A stretch of DNA of 37,510 nt from the NCBI GenBank assembly GCA_025456145.1, contig JALOLD010000008.1, positions 65,265 through 102,774 of the forward strand, given 5' to 3'. Position numbers and translations under genes: made by a program. The first letter of the stretch is position 1. Every line of letters begins with the position of its first letter. The stretch is from Thermoanaerobaculales bacterium (GTDB taxonomy: Bacteria; Acidobacteriota; Thermoanaerobaculia; Thermoanaerobaculales; Sulfomarinibacteraceae). This document shows, piece by piece, positions 1-9,128 of this stretch. The notes beneath the pieces were generated by a model, which was given only the letters and a program-made list of their open reading frames with translations, had not been told where the DNA came from and made no database searches.

Positions 1-1178
1 AGGTCGTTGTGCTCGATAAAGGCCATCAGGCCTTCCGACGCGATGTACCAGCTCCGCGGGACCCGCACCGGCTCGAGCTCGGGATCGCGGGCCGCCGCCC
101 GGTCGATGATCCGCTGGGCGAGGAACAGCCCGGCGCTCTTGCCGCCGACCCGGCCGTGGCTGCTCTCGGAGAGCAGCACGCTGTCGATCAGCCCGATGAA
201 GTCGGCGGTCTCCAGCTCCTGTTTGGCGACCGAGATGAAGCTGAGCTGGTCCGAGAGAAAGCGCCGGATCAGCGACACCCGGATCCCGTCCAGCGTCGCC
301 CGGGACAGATCGGCGCCGTCGGCGAGGAGATGGTGGAAGCGATGGACCGCCGCCGAAACCTCGGAAAGGGGCAGCCGCGGGTTGGTCAGGACCTTGGGCA
401 GGAAGCTCGCCTTGTCCTCCATGATCCAGTCGCGGGTCAGAGCGAGGACCTTGTCGACCCCGAGATGGTGGACCGCGAGCTCGAACGGCGCGCCGATCAG
501 CAGGATCTGCTGGTTGATGGCGCGCGACCGGCCGGGCAGGTTGGGGTCGCTGTCGTTCTCGCCCGCGACATAGCCGTAGATCTCCTGGAGCAGGTCCTGG
601 GCGCGGTCGACGCCGGCGGAGACGAGGTGGTTGACCATCTTCCGTGCGATCCGGAGGTAGAGGTGGCGGTCGGTACGGAGGAGCAGGTCGATCGGGGCCC
701 GCCACTTGTCCTCCTTCTCGGCCTCGAGCTCGCGGCTCGCCGACTCCCACTCGCCGCGCATCTCGTGCATCTTGTGAAAGAGGATGCTGTGGCCGAGCCG
801 GCCGGCGATCGTCCGGATCAGCCGGTCCTCCTCCTTGAGGAACGGACCGATGTCCTCGGGCGGCCGCTCCTCGAGGTACCAGACGCTGAGGCTTCCGACG
901 ACCTCGTCGTGGACCTGGATGTCGGCCGCGAGGACCCACGGGGTCGGCGAGAAGGGGCGCGTCTGGAAGCGCTGACCGCGGATGTCGATGACCGCGCAGC
1001 AGACGTCCGGGTACTGCCAGCCGGGCGGGATCACCTCGACGATCCTCCGGAAGGTGTCCTCCGGCGGAAGGTCGATGAGGGCGAGAATCTGCTCGACCTC
1101 GTAGAGGCAGTTGAGCTCCTTGGCCCGCTCCTGGAGCGATGCGAGGAGGGCCTCGACGGGTCCGTCAGACACCGGCAT
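1..1178 (-). CDS. GAF-domain / PEP-synthase-like protein (partial, C-terminus outside window)
   Basis: No stop is reached before the left edge, so only the first 392 residues are visible. Residues about 10-135 look like a GAF sensor domain (KELNCLYEVEQILAL near 20-34, then PPGWQYPDVC at 51-60), a form common in signalling proteins. A helical region follows (about 160-330). At 341-350 the motif HGRVGGKSAG starts the nucleotide-binding domain of the PEP synthase/PPDK family, matching the start of the same domain in the two neighbouring paralogues. The ATG at 1178 overlaps the end of the upstream gene by 14 nt, so translation is probably coupled; a G-rich run lies about 10 nt before it. By family, the domain binds ATP and transfers phosphate. 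The GAF fusion suggests that a small ligand controls it (inference). Whether a phosphohistidine domain follows cannot be seen. Confidence 0.8.
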   Translation of the reverse strand, partial: MPVSDGPVEALLASLQERAKELNCLYEVEQILALIDLPPEDTFRRIVEVIPPGWQYPDVCCAVIDIRGQRFQTRPFSPTPWVLAADIQVHDEVVGSLSVWYLEERPPEDIGPFLKEEDRLIRTIAGRLGHSILFHKMHEMRGEWESASRELEAEKEDKWRAPIDLLLRTDRHLYLRIARKMVNHLVSAGVDRAQDLLQEIYGYVAGENDSDPNLPGRSRAINQQILLIGAPFELAVHHLGVDKVLALTRDWIMEDKASFLPKVLTNPRLPLSEVSAAVHRFHHLLADGADLSRATLDGIRVSLIRRFLSDQLSFISVAKQELETADFIGLIDSVLLSESSHGRVGGKSAGLFLAQRIIDRAAARDPELEPVRVPRSWYIASEGLMAFIEHND

Positions 1179-2898
1179 GGGCGCGGATGACCCCCAATCC
1201 CGAGGCGCCGTCGACCCGGATGTCGAGCGGCGACGTCATGCGGGAGCGGACGACCAGCCGGCCCCGGTGGGCGACCGGTTGGGCCTCGATCCACCCCCAG
1301 TCGATGGCGGTCGGGCCGTCGTACAGCACCGAGAGGTAGAGTACACGGTTCGCCAGCAGATTGTGGAAGAAGTGCGAGCCCTGGCTGAGATCGGGGTTGA
1401 CCGCGGCCAGGGTGGCCTCGACGATCACCGCGGCGCCCGAGATCTGGCCCCAGGTCACCGGCACGCCGAGCCGCGCGTCGGAGGTGCCCCAGCGCCCGAA
1501 GCCGATGAGCACATAGGGCCGGCCCTCCTCGATCAGCGCGCGGTTGACGGCCTCGATCTCGGCCGCCATGACGGCGGTCGCGGCCGGGTCGAAGGCCCCG
1601 GGGGGGATCCAGACGATGTCGGCGATCTCGGTCCGCCGGCCGTTGCCCAGGACGTGCTCCGACGCGACCACCACCGACTCGCCGACCAGCTCGTCGGGGG
1701 TGAGCCGGACGTCGGAGGTGTCGACGAGCATCGGCCGGATCTGGAGAAAGCCGATGGTCGCGGGCAGCAGGTCGCGACGGTCGAGGTTGATCGCGAGCTC
1801 GAGCTCGACCGGTGCGCCGAGGGCCTCGCGTCCGCGCTCGAGGAGCCGCATCAGCGCGGCGTTGAAGGGCAGCCAGCTCGAGCCGAGGAGGGGGGCGAAG
1901 GTGAGCACCCGCGGGCCGCCCGAGTCGAGGCCGGGGTTGAGCCGGTCCGATCCGGGGTCGTAGGTCGAGACCAGATAGCGCAGGGCGCCGTCGGCCTCGG
2001 CCTCGGCCAGCCCGGGCCGGACCATGTGCTCGGTCTCCCGGATCGGGTCGTGGGGCGGCGGCGCGCCCATGTGAACCGCCCAGAACCGCGTCTGCGTGCT
2101 CTTCATGAGGTCGCCGACGTCGTTGAACGGCGGGGGCGCCTTGGGGTAGGGCGGAGCGTAGCTCCAGCTGGGATCGCCGTCGACGATCGTCTTGCCCAGC
2201 CCGAGGGCGAGGGTAACGACCCCGTCGGCCGGCGTCGCGTGCCCGGTCGGGTAGAAGTTGTGCGACCGGGCGACCGCGGACACGCACGGGTAGAACCGTT
2301 CGCGGCCCGGCTGTCCGACGACCTCCTGGATGAGCACCGCCATCCTCTCGTCGCCCGGCGATCCTCCGACCGAGCGGAGATAGGATCGCGCCGCCGCGAA
2401 GTAGGTGGTCGCCCAGACCAGCTTGACCGCCTCGACGAGGTGGCGGAAGCGCGCGTCCTCGTCGATCGCGTTGTTGGGGATCATCTTGGTGCCGTAGACC
2501 CCCGCGAAGGGATGGTCGAGGGCGTCCTCGAGCAGGCTCGACGAGCGCACGGCGAGGGGGGTGCGGACCCCGGCGACCAGCGCCCGCAGATCCCCGACGA
2601 CCTCGGCCGGAAGCTCGCCGCGCTGGAAGGCGTGGGCGATCTCGGCGTCCGCCGGCGGGTCGCGGAGGAGCGCCTCGAGCCGGTTGCGCTCGACGAAGGC
2701 GTCGAACACCCCGGTGGCGAGGACGGCGGCGTGGGGCACGGCGATGGTGAAGCCCGGAAGCTCGTCGGGGTCGAGCGCGGCGAGGATCTCGCGCTCGGCC
2801 CGCGCGAGCCCGGCCGCCTTGCCGCCGATCCCACCCGAGCCGATCCGGGTCAGCCGGTGGGCCGCGCCGAAGAAGACCCGGTCGAAACGGGGCAGCAT
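1165..2898 (-). CDS. PEP/pyruvate-binding (PPDK N-terminal-like) protein, 577 aa, no sensor domain
   Basis: It opens directly with the PEP-synthase-like nucleotide-binding domain: glycine-rich GSGGIGGKAAG at 20-30, the family signature RSSSLLEDALDHPFAGVYG at 118-136, and a QIRP-type end of the ATP-grasp region near 395. True PEP synthases continue with a GGxTSHAAI phosphohistidine domain and a PEP-binding TIM barrel. Here only about 180 residues follow, containing GRWGTSD at 468-474, PVTWGQIS at 480-487 and GSHFFHNL at 507-514. The same blocks, the last 112 residues aligning without a gap, end the protein at 5958-8939. It is therefore unlikely to be an ordinary PEP synthase. It starts 6 nt after the divergent glutamate dehydrogenase gene and overlaps the GAF paralogue by 14 nt, so all three are probably co-translated. 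The exact reaction is unknown. Confidence 0.85.
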   Translation of the reverse strand: MLPRFDRVFFGAAHRLTRIGSGGIGGKAAGLARAEREILAALDPDELPGFTIAVPHAAVLATGVFDAFVERNRLEALLRDPPADAEIAHAFQRGELPAEVVGDLRALVAGVRTPLAVRSSSLLEDALDHPFAGVYGTKMIPNNAIDEDARFRHLVEAVKLVWATTYFAAARSYLRSVGGSPGDERMAVLIQEVVGQPGRERFYPCVSAVARSHNFYPTGHATPADGVVTLALGLGKTIVDGDPSWSYAPPYPKAPPPFNDVGDLMKSTQTRFWAVHMGAPPPHDPIRETEHMVRPGLAEAEADGALRYLVSTYDPGSDRLNPGLDSGGPRVLTFAPLLGSSWLPFNAALMRLLERGREALGAPVELELAINLDRRDLLPATIGFLQIRPMLVDTSDVRLTPDELVGESVVVASEHVLGNGRRTEIADIVWIPPGAFDPAATAVMAAEIEAVNRALIEEGRPYVLIGFGRWGTSDARLGVPVTWGQISGAAVIVEATLAAVNPDLSQGSHFFHNLLANRVLYLSVLYDGPTAIDWGWIEAQPVAHRGRLVVRSRMTSPLDIRVDGASGLGVIRAHAGV

Positions 2899-2904
2899 CG
2901 TCGT

Positions 2905-4194
2905 CTACAGCCAGCCCCGCTGACGGCACAGATCGGCGACCCGGTCGACCGCGAGGACCATCGCCGCGTCGCGCTGGCTGAGGCCCTTGGCCTTCGCGAA
3001 GCGCGACACGTCGAGGTAGGCCGAGGTGAGCTTGAGGTCGAGCTTGCTGAGCACCTCGGACTGGGTCCAGTAGTAGTTCATGCCGCTCTGGACCTGCTCG
3101 AAGTACGAGCAGATGACGCCGCCGGCGTTGGCCAGCAGATCGGGAATCACGTCGACCCCGCGCCCGGCGAGCCGCTCCTCGGCGGCCTCGGACAGCGGCG
3201 CGTTGGCCCCCTCGAGGATCAGCCGGACCCGGCTCGAGACGCGGTCGACGTTGGCCTCGGTGATCTGGTGCTCGAGGGCGGCCGGGATGAGGATGTCGAC
3301 ATCCGCGGCGAGCCAGGCCTCCCCGTCGTCGAGCACGAGACCCCGCTCGGCGGCGCGGCCCCCGTCGATCCCGCCGAGCCGGTCGCTGAGCTCGAGCAGC
3401 TCGGCGACCGCGATACCGTCCCGGCGCGACACGCTGATCGGCCGCCCGGTGGCGCTGTCGAGGGCGGCGACGCAGCGGACGGTCCCGCCGATCGTGGTGT
3501 AGAGGTCCATCGCGTGACGGCCGACCAGGCCGAAGCCCTGGAGGCTCGCGGTCGTCGCCCCGGGCTCGATGCCGCGCTCCCGGAGCGCCTCGCGCAGGAC
3601 GTAGACCATCCCGTAGCCGGTCGCCTCGGCCCGGCCCTTCGAGCCGCCCGCGCCGATGCTCTTGCCGGTGACCGCGCCGGGCGCGTGCTCGCCGACGATC
3701 GCCTCGTACTCGTCGAGCATCCAGGTCATGTGCTGGCTCGAGGCCATGATGTCGGGCGACGGGACGTCGCGCATCGGCCCGATGGTCCGTGCCACCCGGC
3801 GCACCCAGGACCGGCAGACCCTCTCCTGCTCGGCCGGGCTGAGGTCGTGCGGGTCGCAGACCACGCCGCCCATGCTCCCGCCGAGGGGGATGTCGGCAAC
3901 CGCGGTCTTCCAGGTCGCCCCCATGGCCAGGGCGCGGACCGTGTCGACGGTCTCCTGGGGGTGGAAGCGGACCCCGCCCCAGGCCGGGCCCCGGGCGTCG
4001 TTGTGCTGGATCCGGAAGCCCGAGAAGACCTCGATCTCGCCGCTGTCGAGCCGGACCGGCACGGCGAGGTGGTGCTCGTGGGCGGGGGAGCGGAGGAGGC
4101 GGCGGGCATTGGCCTCGAGACCCATGAGATCGGCGATCCGGTCGAACTGCGCCTGGGCGGCCTCGAAGGGATTGAAAGCGGAGCTCTCGCTCAT
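2905..4194 (-). CDS. Glu/Leu/Phe/Val dehydrogenase paralogue with degenerate active site
   Basis: About 429 residues with the full two-domain glutamate dehydrogenase fold, including the GFGLVG dinucleotide motif (QGFGLVGRH) and a C-terminal LLANAGGVICSYFE block. Of the three lysines that bind substrate and catalyse in the family, only one remains. The KGGLRFHP lysine is Trp72 (GPAWGGVRFHP) and the GGxKGG lysine is Met108 (GGSMGG), while Lys96 and the catalytic-region Asp148 (DVPSPD) are kept. An inactive or altered-substrate protein is likely. In Thermus thermophilus a second GDH-type subunit (GdhA) regulates the catalytic GdhB, which gives a precedent for a regulatory role here; that role is inference. 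I chose the ATG at 4194 because GGAGG lies 8 nt before it; an in-frame ATG at 4218 would add 8 residues. The gene follows the canonical GDH and precedes the PEP-synthase-like gene by 6 nt. Confidence 0.88.
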   Translation of the reverse strand: MSESSAFNPFEAAQAQFDRIADLMGLEANARRLLRSPAHEHHLAVPVRLDSGEIEVFSGFRIQHNDARGPAWGGVRFHPQETVDTVRALAMGATWKTAVADIPLGGSMGGVVCDPHDLSPAEQERVCRSWVRRVARTIGPMRDVPSPDIMASSQHMTWMLDEYEAIVGEHAPGAVTGKSIGAGGSKGRAEATGYGMVYVLREALRERGIEPGATTASLQGFGLVGRHAMDLYTTIGGTVRCVAALDSATGRPISVSRRDGIAVAELLELSDRLGGIDGGRAAERGLVLDDGEAWLAADVDILIPAALEHQITEANVDRVSSRVRLILEGANAPLSEAAEERLAGRGVDVIPDLLANAGGVICSYFEQVQSGMNYYWTQSEVLSKLDLKLTSAYLDVSRFAKAKGLSQRDAAMVLAVDRVADLCRQRGWL

Positions 4195-4242
4195 GGCCGA
4201 TTCCTCCGTGTCGGGCATGCCATGATCTTCGCATATCCTCTC

Positions 4243-4295
4243 TTCCGAAAACCGACGACCCTGGCGTCTGACGCCAGGGTCGTCGGTTTTCGGAA
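4243..4295. terminator. Perfect 25-bp inverted repeat (terminator-like hairpin) between the two GDH genes
   Basis: Positions 4243-4267 are the exact reverse complement of 4271-4295, leaving a 3-nt loop. Each arm carries a run of four A or T near its outer end, so a hairpin with a short U-run forms from either strand. It lies 33 nt after the stop codon of the canonical GDH and 48 nt before the chosen start of the paralogue. It could be an attenuating terminator, a processing site or a symmetric protein-binding site. Confidence 0.75.
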
Positions 4296-4328
4296 ACTGG
4301 GCGTCTCAAACGCGAGTCGAGACCGCGA

Positions 4329-5791
<1,463 letters not shown>

Positions 5792-5886
5792 GGTGCGACG
5801 GTACGGAGGGGGCGACGGGCGCGCCCGGGGCACGCCGAGCGGCTTCTGCCGGAGACTTGCATCACTGAGCTGGAGCATCGGCTCGG

Positions 5887-5915
5887 AGCATAGCCGAGCG
5901 ATCCCGGGGAGACAA
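5887..5915 (-). promoter_or_regulatory. Candidate sigma-70-type promoter for gdhA
   Basis: Read on the minus strand, TTGTCT (5910-5915) and TATGCT (5887-5892) are separated by exactly 17 nt. Transcription would begin near 5880, giving a leader of about 195 nt before the gdhA ATG. Confidence 0.45.
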
Positions 5916-5957
5916 GCCGCGACGCGGCTGGTCACAGGACCCCCGGTGTCGTTGAGC

Positions 5958-8939
5958 TCACGCCTCGCGAATGACGCCCCGGCCTGACGATCCGTCGACG
6001 AGGACCTGGAGCGGCGAGAGGAGCCGGACGTGGCGGACCGTGCCGTCGAGGGCCTCCTCGAGCGTGGGCTGGCGGCGGAGCCACTCCCAGTCGACCCGGC
6101 CCTGCCGATGATGGGCGTGGACCGCGAAGAAGGCGACCCCGAAGCAGGTCAGGTTGTGGAAGAAGTGCGAGCCGAGCGAAGGCTCGACCTGGAGGTCGAC
6201 GAAGTCGGTCTCGACGATCGCCCGGGCGGTCGAGATCTGCGGCCAGTCGACCGGGATGCCGAGCCACGGGTCGCGCGAGCCCCACCGCCCCGGGCCGATC
6301 AGTATGCAGTGGCGCTTCTCCTCGCGCAGCCGGCGGTTGATCGCCTCCGTGGCGAGGGCGACCTGCGCGGTCCGTGAGCGGTCGACCCGCTCGGGGTCGA
6401 CCACGATCAGATCGGCGATCGCCTCGCGGCGACCGTGGCCGAGCGCGACCTCCGACGCGACGATCGCGCCGGTCTCGGCATCCGCGTCGAGGGCGATGGC
6501 GTCGTCCATCTGCTCGATGACCAGCGGCCGCAGCTGGACGATCTGAAACGTCTGCGCCCGGCCGAGGCCGGGGCGGATATCGGCGGCGAACTCGACCTCG
6601 ACCGGGCTCGCCATGCCGTCGCGGGCGATGTCGAGCACCCAGCAGAGAATCTCCGGCAGCGGCAGGACGTGACCGCGGAGCAGCGGCTTGAAGGTGATCA
6701 GCGGAACGCCGGTTTCGTCGAGACCGATGGTGATCCGGTCGCTCGCCCGGTCATAGGTCGAGGCGACGGCGGTGGCCGCCCCGTCCCGGACCGCCTGGAT
6801 CGTCTCTTCGTGGAGCAGGTTGACGTCGGTGACCGCCCCCGGGATGACGTCGATCTTGTCGAGGTCGAGGGAGTAGAAGCGCCGCTGGGCGTTGCGCAGG
6901 ATGTCCTTGACCGACGACATCTGGGGCAGCACGTGGGGATGCCTCGGCGAGAAGCGCAGCGCCTCGAAGCCCTCGACCACCGACTTGCCGAGGCCGAGGG
7001 CGATCTGGGCGACCCCGTCGTCGTGGCGCATCCCGCCGAAGGGGTAGAAGTTGTAGGACGAGGCGACCCCCGACAGGGTGGGGTAGAAGCGATGGCCGTG
7101 CTGGCGGCCGACCAGGCGCTGGACGAGCACCGCCATCGACTCCTCCTCGAGACGGTAGGGCGTGGTCTCGAAGTAGTGGCGGGCGCGCTTGAAGTAGGTC
7201 GAGGCGTAGACCACCTTGATCGCCTCGAGCAGCTGGGCGAGGCGGACGTCCTGGGAGGGGTGGTTGTTGGGCAGCATGACCGTCGCGTAGACCCCGGCGA
7301 AGGGCTGGTAGACCGAGTCCTCGAGGATCGATGACGAGCGGATGGCGAGGGGCTCGCCGACCACCTCGAGAAAGGCGGCGAGCTCGGGCCGGAGCCCGGG
7401 CGGGAAAGAGCCGTTGCGGAAGGCGTCGAGGATCTCCTGGTCGCTCATCGCTTCGGCGTAGTGGACCAGGCTACGCAGGTCGTTGACCTCGAGGAAGCGT
7501 TCGAAGTTGTCGCTCGCCAGTGCGACGGTCTGTGGGACGGCGAGCTCGACGCCGGGGATGTCGGGGCTGGACCGGGAGAGCAGCTTGTGCATGAAGGCGA
7601 GGCCGCGCCCCTTGCCGCCGAGCGAGCCGCTGCCGATCTTCGAGAAGGCCGCGAACTCGTCGAAGTTGGCGGCGTTGAACTCGGTGATGACGTGGCGGCG
7701 GACCGCCCGCAGATAGTCGGTGAGCGTGGTGATGAGATAGTCGCGGAGCGACGCGGCGGTCGAGAAGTCGCTGACCCGGCGCGGCCGGAGCAGCGAGGCG
7801 AGCTCGAACTCGGTGCGCGCCTTGAACCACGAGGAGAAGTGGTTGCGACCGGCGTGGTAGACCAGCGACTCGTCGGGGACCGAGGACAGGGCGCGGAGCA
7901 TGGCCCGCATGTCCGCGGCCCGGCCGACCGGCGTCCCGTCGGGCAGGCGAAAGACGAAGTCGCCGAAGCCGAAGCGGTCCTGGATGTAGGTCCGGAGCTC
8001 CTCGTTGAGGGTCGGCGAGCGCTTGCTGAGGAAGTCGACGCCGATCTCGGCGGCGCGGTCGCGGACCCCCTCGTCCATCGTCTGGATGAGGATCGGCACG
8101 TCGTCGTCGACCGCCCGGATCGCCGCCGCGAGGGCGAGGCCGGCGCCGTCGTCGCGAACGCCGCCGCGCGGGAAGCCGAGGTCGGTGATCACCCCGAGCA
8201 GGTTGCCGGCGTACCGCCGGTAGAGCTCCCACGCCTCCTCGTACGACTGGGTGAGGAGGATCTTCGGGCGGGCGCGGATCCGGAGCAGACGGTGCGACAT
8301 GTTGACGCCCTCAGAGACCAGCCGGCTGGTCTGGGACGTCACCTCGGTGTAGAAGTGCGGCAGGTAGGCGGAGTAGAAGCGGACCTCGTCCTCGACCAGG
8401 ATGATCGCCTGGACCCCGACCGAGAGGATGTCGTGGTCGGCGTTGAGCCGGTCCTCGACCTGCTTGATCATGGCGAGCAGCGCCTGGACGTTGCCCTGCC
8501 AGAGGAACATCCAGTCGAGGGCGCCGGACTGGCGCAGCTGCTCGAGCCAGGGCAGCTCCCAGGCGTGGGCGGCGAGCAGGCCGACCGGGAGGCCGGGGTG
8601 GCGGTCCTTGACCGCGCGAACGAAGTCCTCGACCGGCATGTCGCCGATCCGGGGCGTCGTGACCACCATGTCGACGTCCCGTTCCTCGAGCAGGGCAAAG
8701 GCGGTGGCGGCATCCTGGGCGCGGGTGAAGCGGGGCGCGTAGCGGAGGTTGAGGTCGAGGTTCCGGTACTCCTCGATGATCAGCTCGGTGAGCTGACCGT
8801 CCTCCTCGAGGACGAAGGAGTCGTAGCGCGAGGCGACGAGCAGGATCTCGAGCACCCGGTGCTTCATCAGCGCCGAGAACTCCTCGGTGCGCATGCCGTA
8901 GCGGCTGGTCAGCCCGATCCGTCGCTCGTTCTCAGTCAT
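5958..8939 (-). CDS. Receiver-domain / PEP-synthase-like protein, 993 aa
   Basis: Residues about 28-165 form a receiver-like domain whose phospho-acceptor position has drifted (DMVVTTPRIGDMP). Residues about 225-322 form a second receiver with the expected Asp253 (VITDLGFP), a switch Thr287 (ILIQT) and Lys306 (FLSK). After a linker, residues 435-453 (GSGSLGGKGRGL) start the PEP synthase/PPDK nucleotide-binding domain, with RSSSILEDSVYQPFAGVYA at 534-552. The last 112 residues align without gaps to the C-terminus of the 577-aa paralogue: GRWGSRD at 884-890, PVDWPQIS at 896-903, GSHFFHNL at 923-930. There is no standard phosphohistidine domain or TIM barrel. The architecture suggests a phosphotransfer enzyme switched by a response-regulator input. 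The ATG at 8939, preceded by AGGA, is preferred over extensions to 9008. It is the first gene of the minus-strand cluster. Confidence 0.87.
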   Translation of the reverse strand: MTENERRIGLTSRYGMRTEEFSALMKHRVLEILLVASRYDSFVLEEDGQLTELIIEEYRNLDLNLRYAPRFTRAQDAATAFALLEERDVDMVVTTPRIGDMPVEDFVRAVKDRHPGLPVGLLAAHAWELPWLEQLRQSGALDWMFLWQGNVQALLAMIKQVEDRLNADHDILSVGVQAIILVEDEVRFYSAYLPHFYTEVTSQTSRLVSEGVNMSHRLLRIRARPKILLTQSYEEAWELYRRYAGNLLGVITDLGFPRGGVRDDGAGLALAAAIRAVDDDVPILIQTMDEGVRDRAAEIGVDFLSKRSPTLNEELRTYIQDRFGFGDFVFRLPDGTPVGRAADMRAMLRALSSVPDESLVYHAGRNHFSSWFKARTEFELASLLRPRRVSDFSTAASLRDYLITTLTDYLRAVRRHVITEFNAANFDEFAAFSKIGSGSLGGKGRGLAFMHKLLSRSSPDIPGVELAVPQTVALASDNFERFLEVNDLRSLVHYAEAMSDQEILDAFRNGSFPPGLRPELAAFLEVVGEPLAIRSSSILEDSVYQPFAGVYATVMLPNNHPSQDVRLAQLLEAIKVVYASTYFKRARHYFETTPYRLEEESMAVLVQRLVGRQHGHRFYPTLSGVASSYNFYPFGGMRHDDGVAQIALGLGKSVVEGFEALRFSPRHPHVLPQMSSVKDILRNAQRRFYSLDLDKIDVIPGAVTDVNLLHEETIQAVRDGAATAVASTYDRASDRITIGLDETGVPLITFKPLLRGHVLPLPEILCWVLDIARDGMASPVEVEFAADIRPGLGRAQTFQIVQLRPLVIEQMDDAIALDADAETGAIVASEVALGHGRREAIADLIVVDPERVDRSRTAQVALATEAINRRLREEKRHCILIGPGRWGSRDPWLGIPVDWPQISTARAIVETDFVDLQVEPSLGSHFFHNLTCFGVAFFAVHAHHRQGRVDWEWLRRQPTLEEALDGTVRHVRLLSPLQVLVDGSSGRGVIREA

Positions 8940-8955
8940 GGGATCCTGCGGTTCC

Positions 8956-8961
8956 ACGGTA
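8956..8961 (-). promoter_or_regulatory. Possible -10 box (TACCGT) of the receiver/PEP-synthase-like gene
   Basis: A TAnnnT hexamer on the minus strand lies 16 nt before the ATG. No good -35 box is visible, so the support is weak. Confidence 0.25.
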
Positions 8962-8981
8962 GCAGAACGCGTGGGGAATCC

Positions 8982-9110
8982 GTCGCAACCACGAAGGCAC
9001 GAAGACACGAAGGAGTCACCAAGACCGGGGAGGGAGAGGCCGGCCGGCCTCCCCGTCTCCGGTTCTCATCTTGGCGTCTTAGTCTCTTCGAGTCTTCGAG
9101 TCTTCGTGGT
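8982..9110. repeat. Intergenic inverted-repeat element with CACGAAG units
   Basis: The left arm (from 8988) and the right arm (ending 9110) share the complementary ends ACCACGAAG/CTTCGTGGT. Internal ACGAAG-type repeats also pair, as does a GC-rich centre holding the 14-nt palindrome AGGCCGGCCGGCCT. The first 31 nt (8982-9012) match 15006-15036, inside the aceF gene, at 28 of 31 positions in inverted orientation, so this is a dispersed repeat family. The element fills most of the gap between two genes and could act as a transcript-end hairpin. Confidence 0.65.
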
Positions 9111-9128
9111 GTGGCGGTGGCGACGTCT

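Noticed and set aside
1031..4309. Minus-strand open frame of 1092 codons
   Set aside because: Same strand but shifted frame relative to the real genes; Arg/Pro/Gly-rich with no motif.
9009..9128. Possible N-terminal extension or small gene upstream of the receiver/PEP-synthase-like gene
   Set aside because: The region is filled by the inverted-repeat element; the frames there merely read through the repeat.
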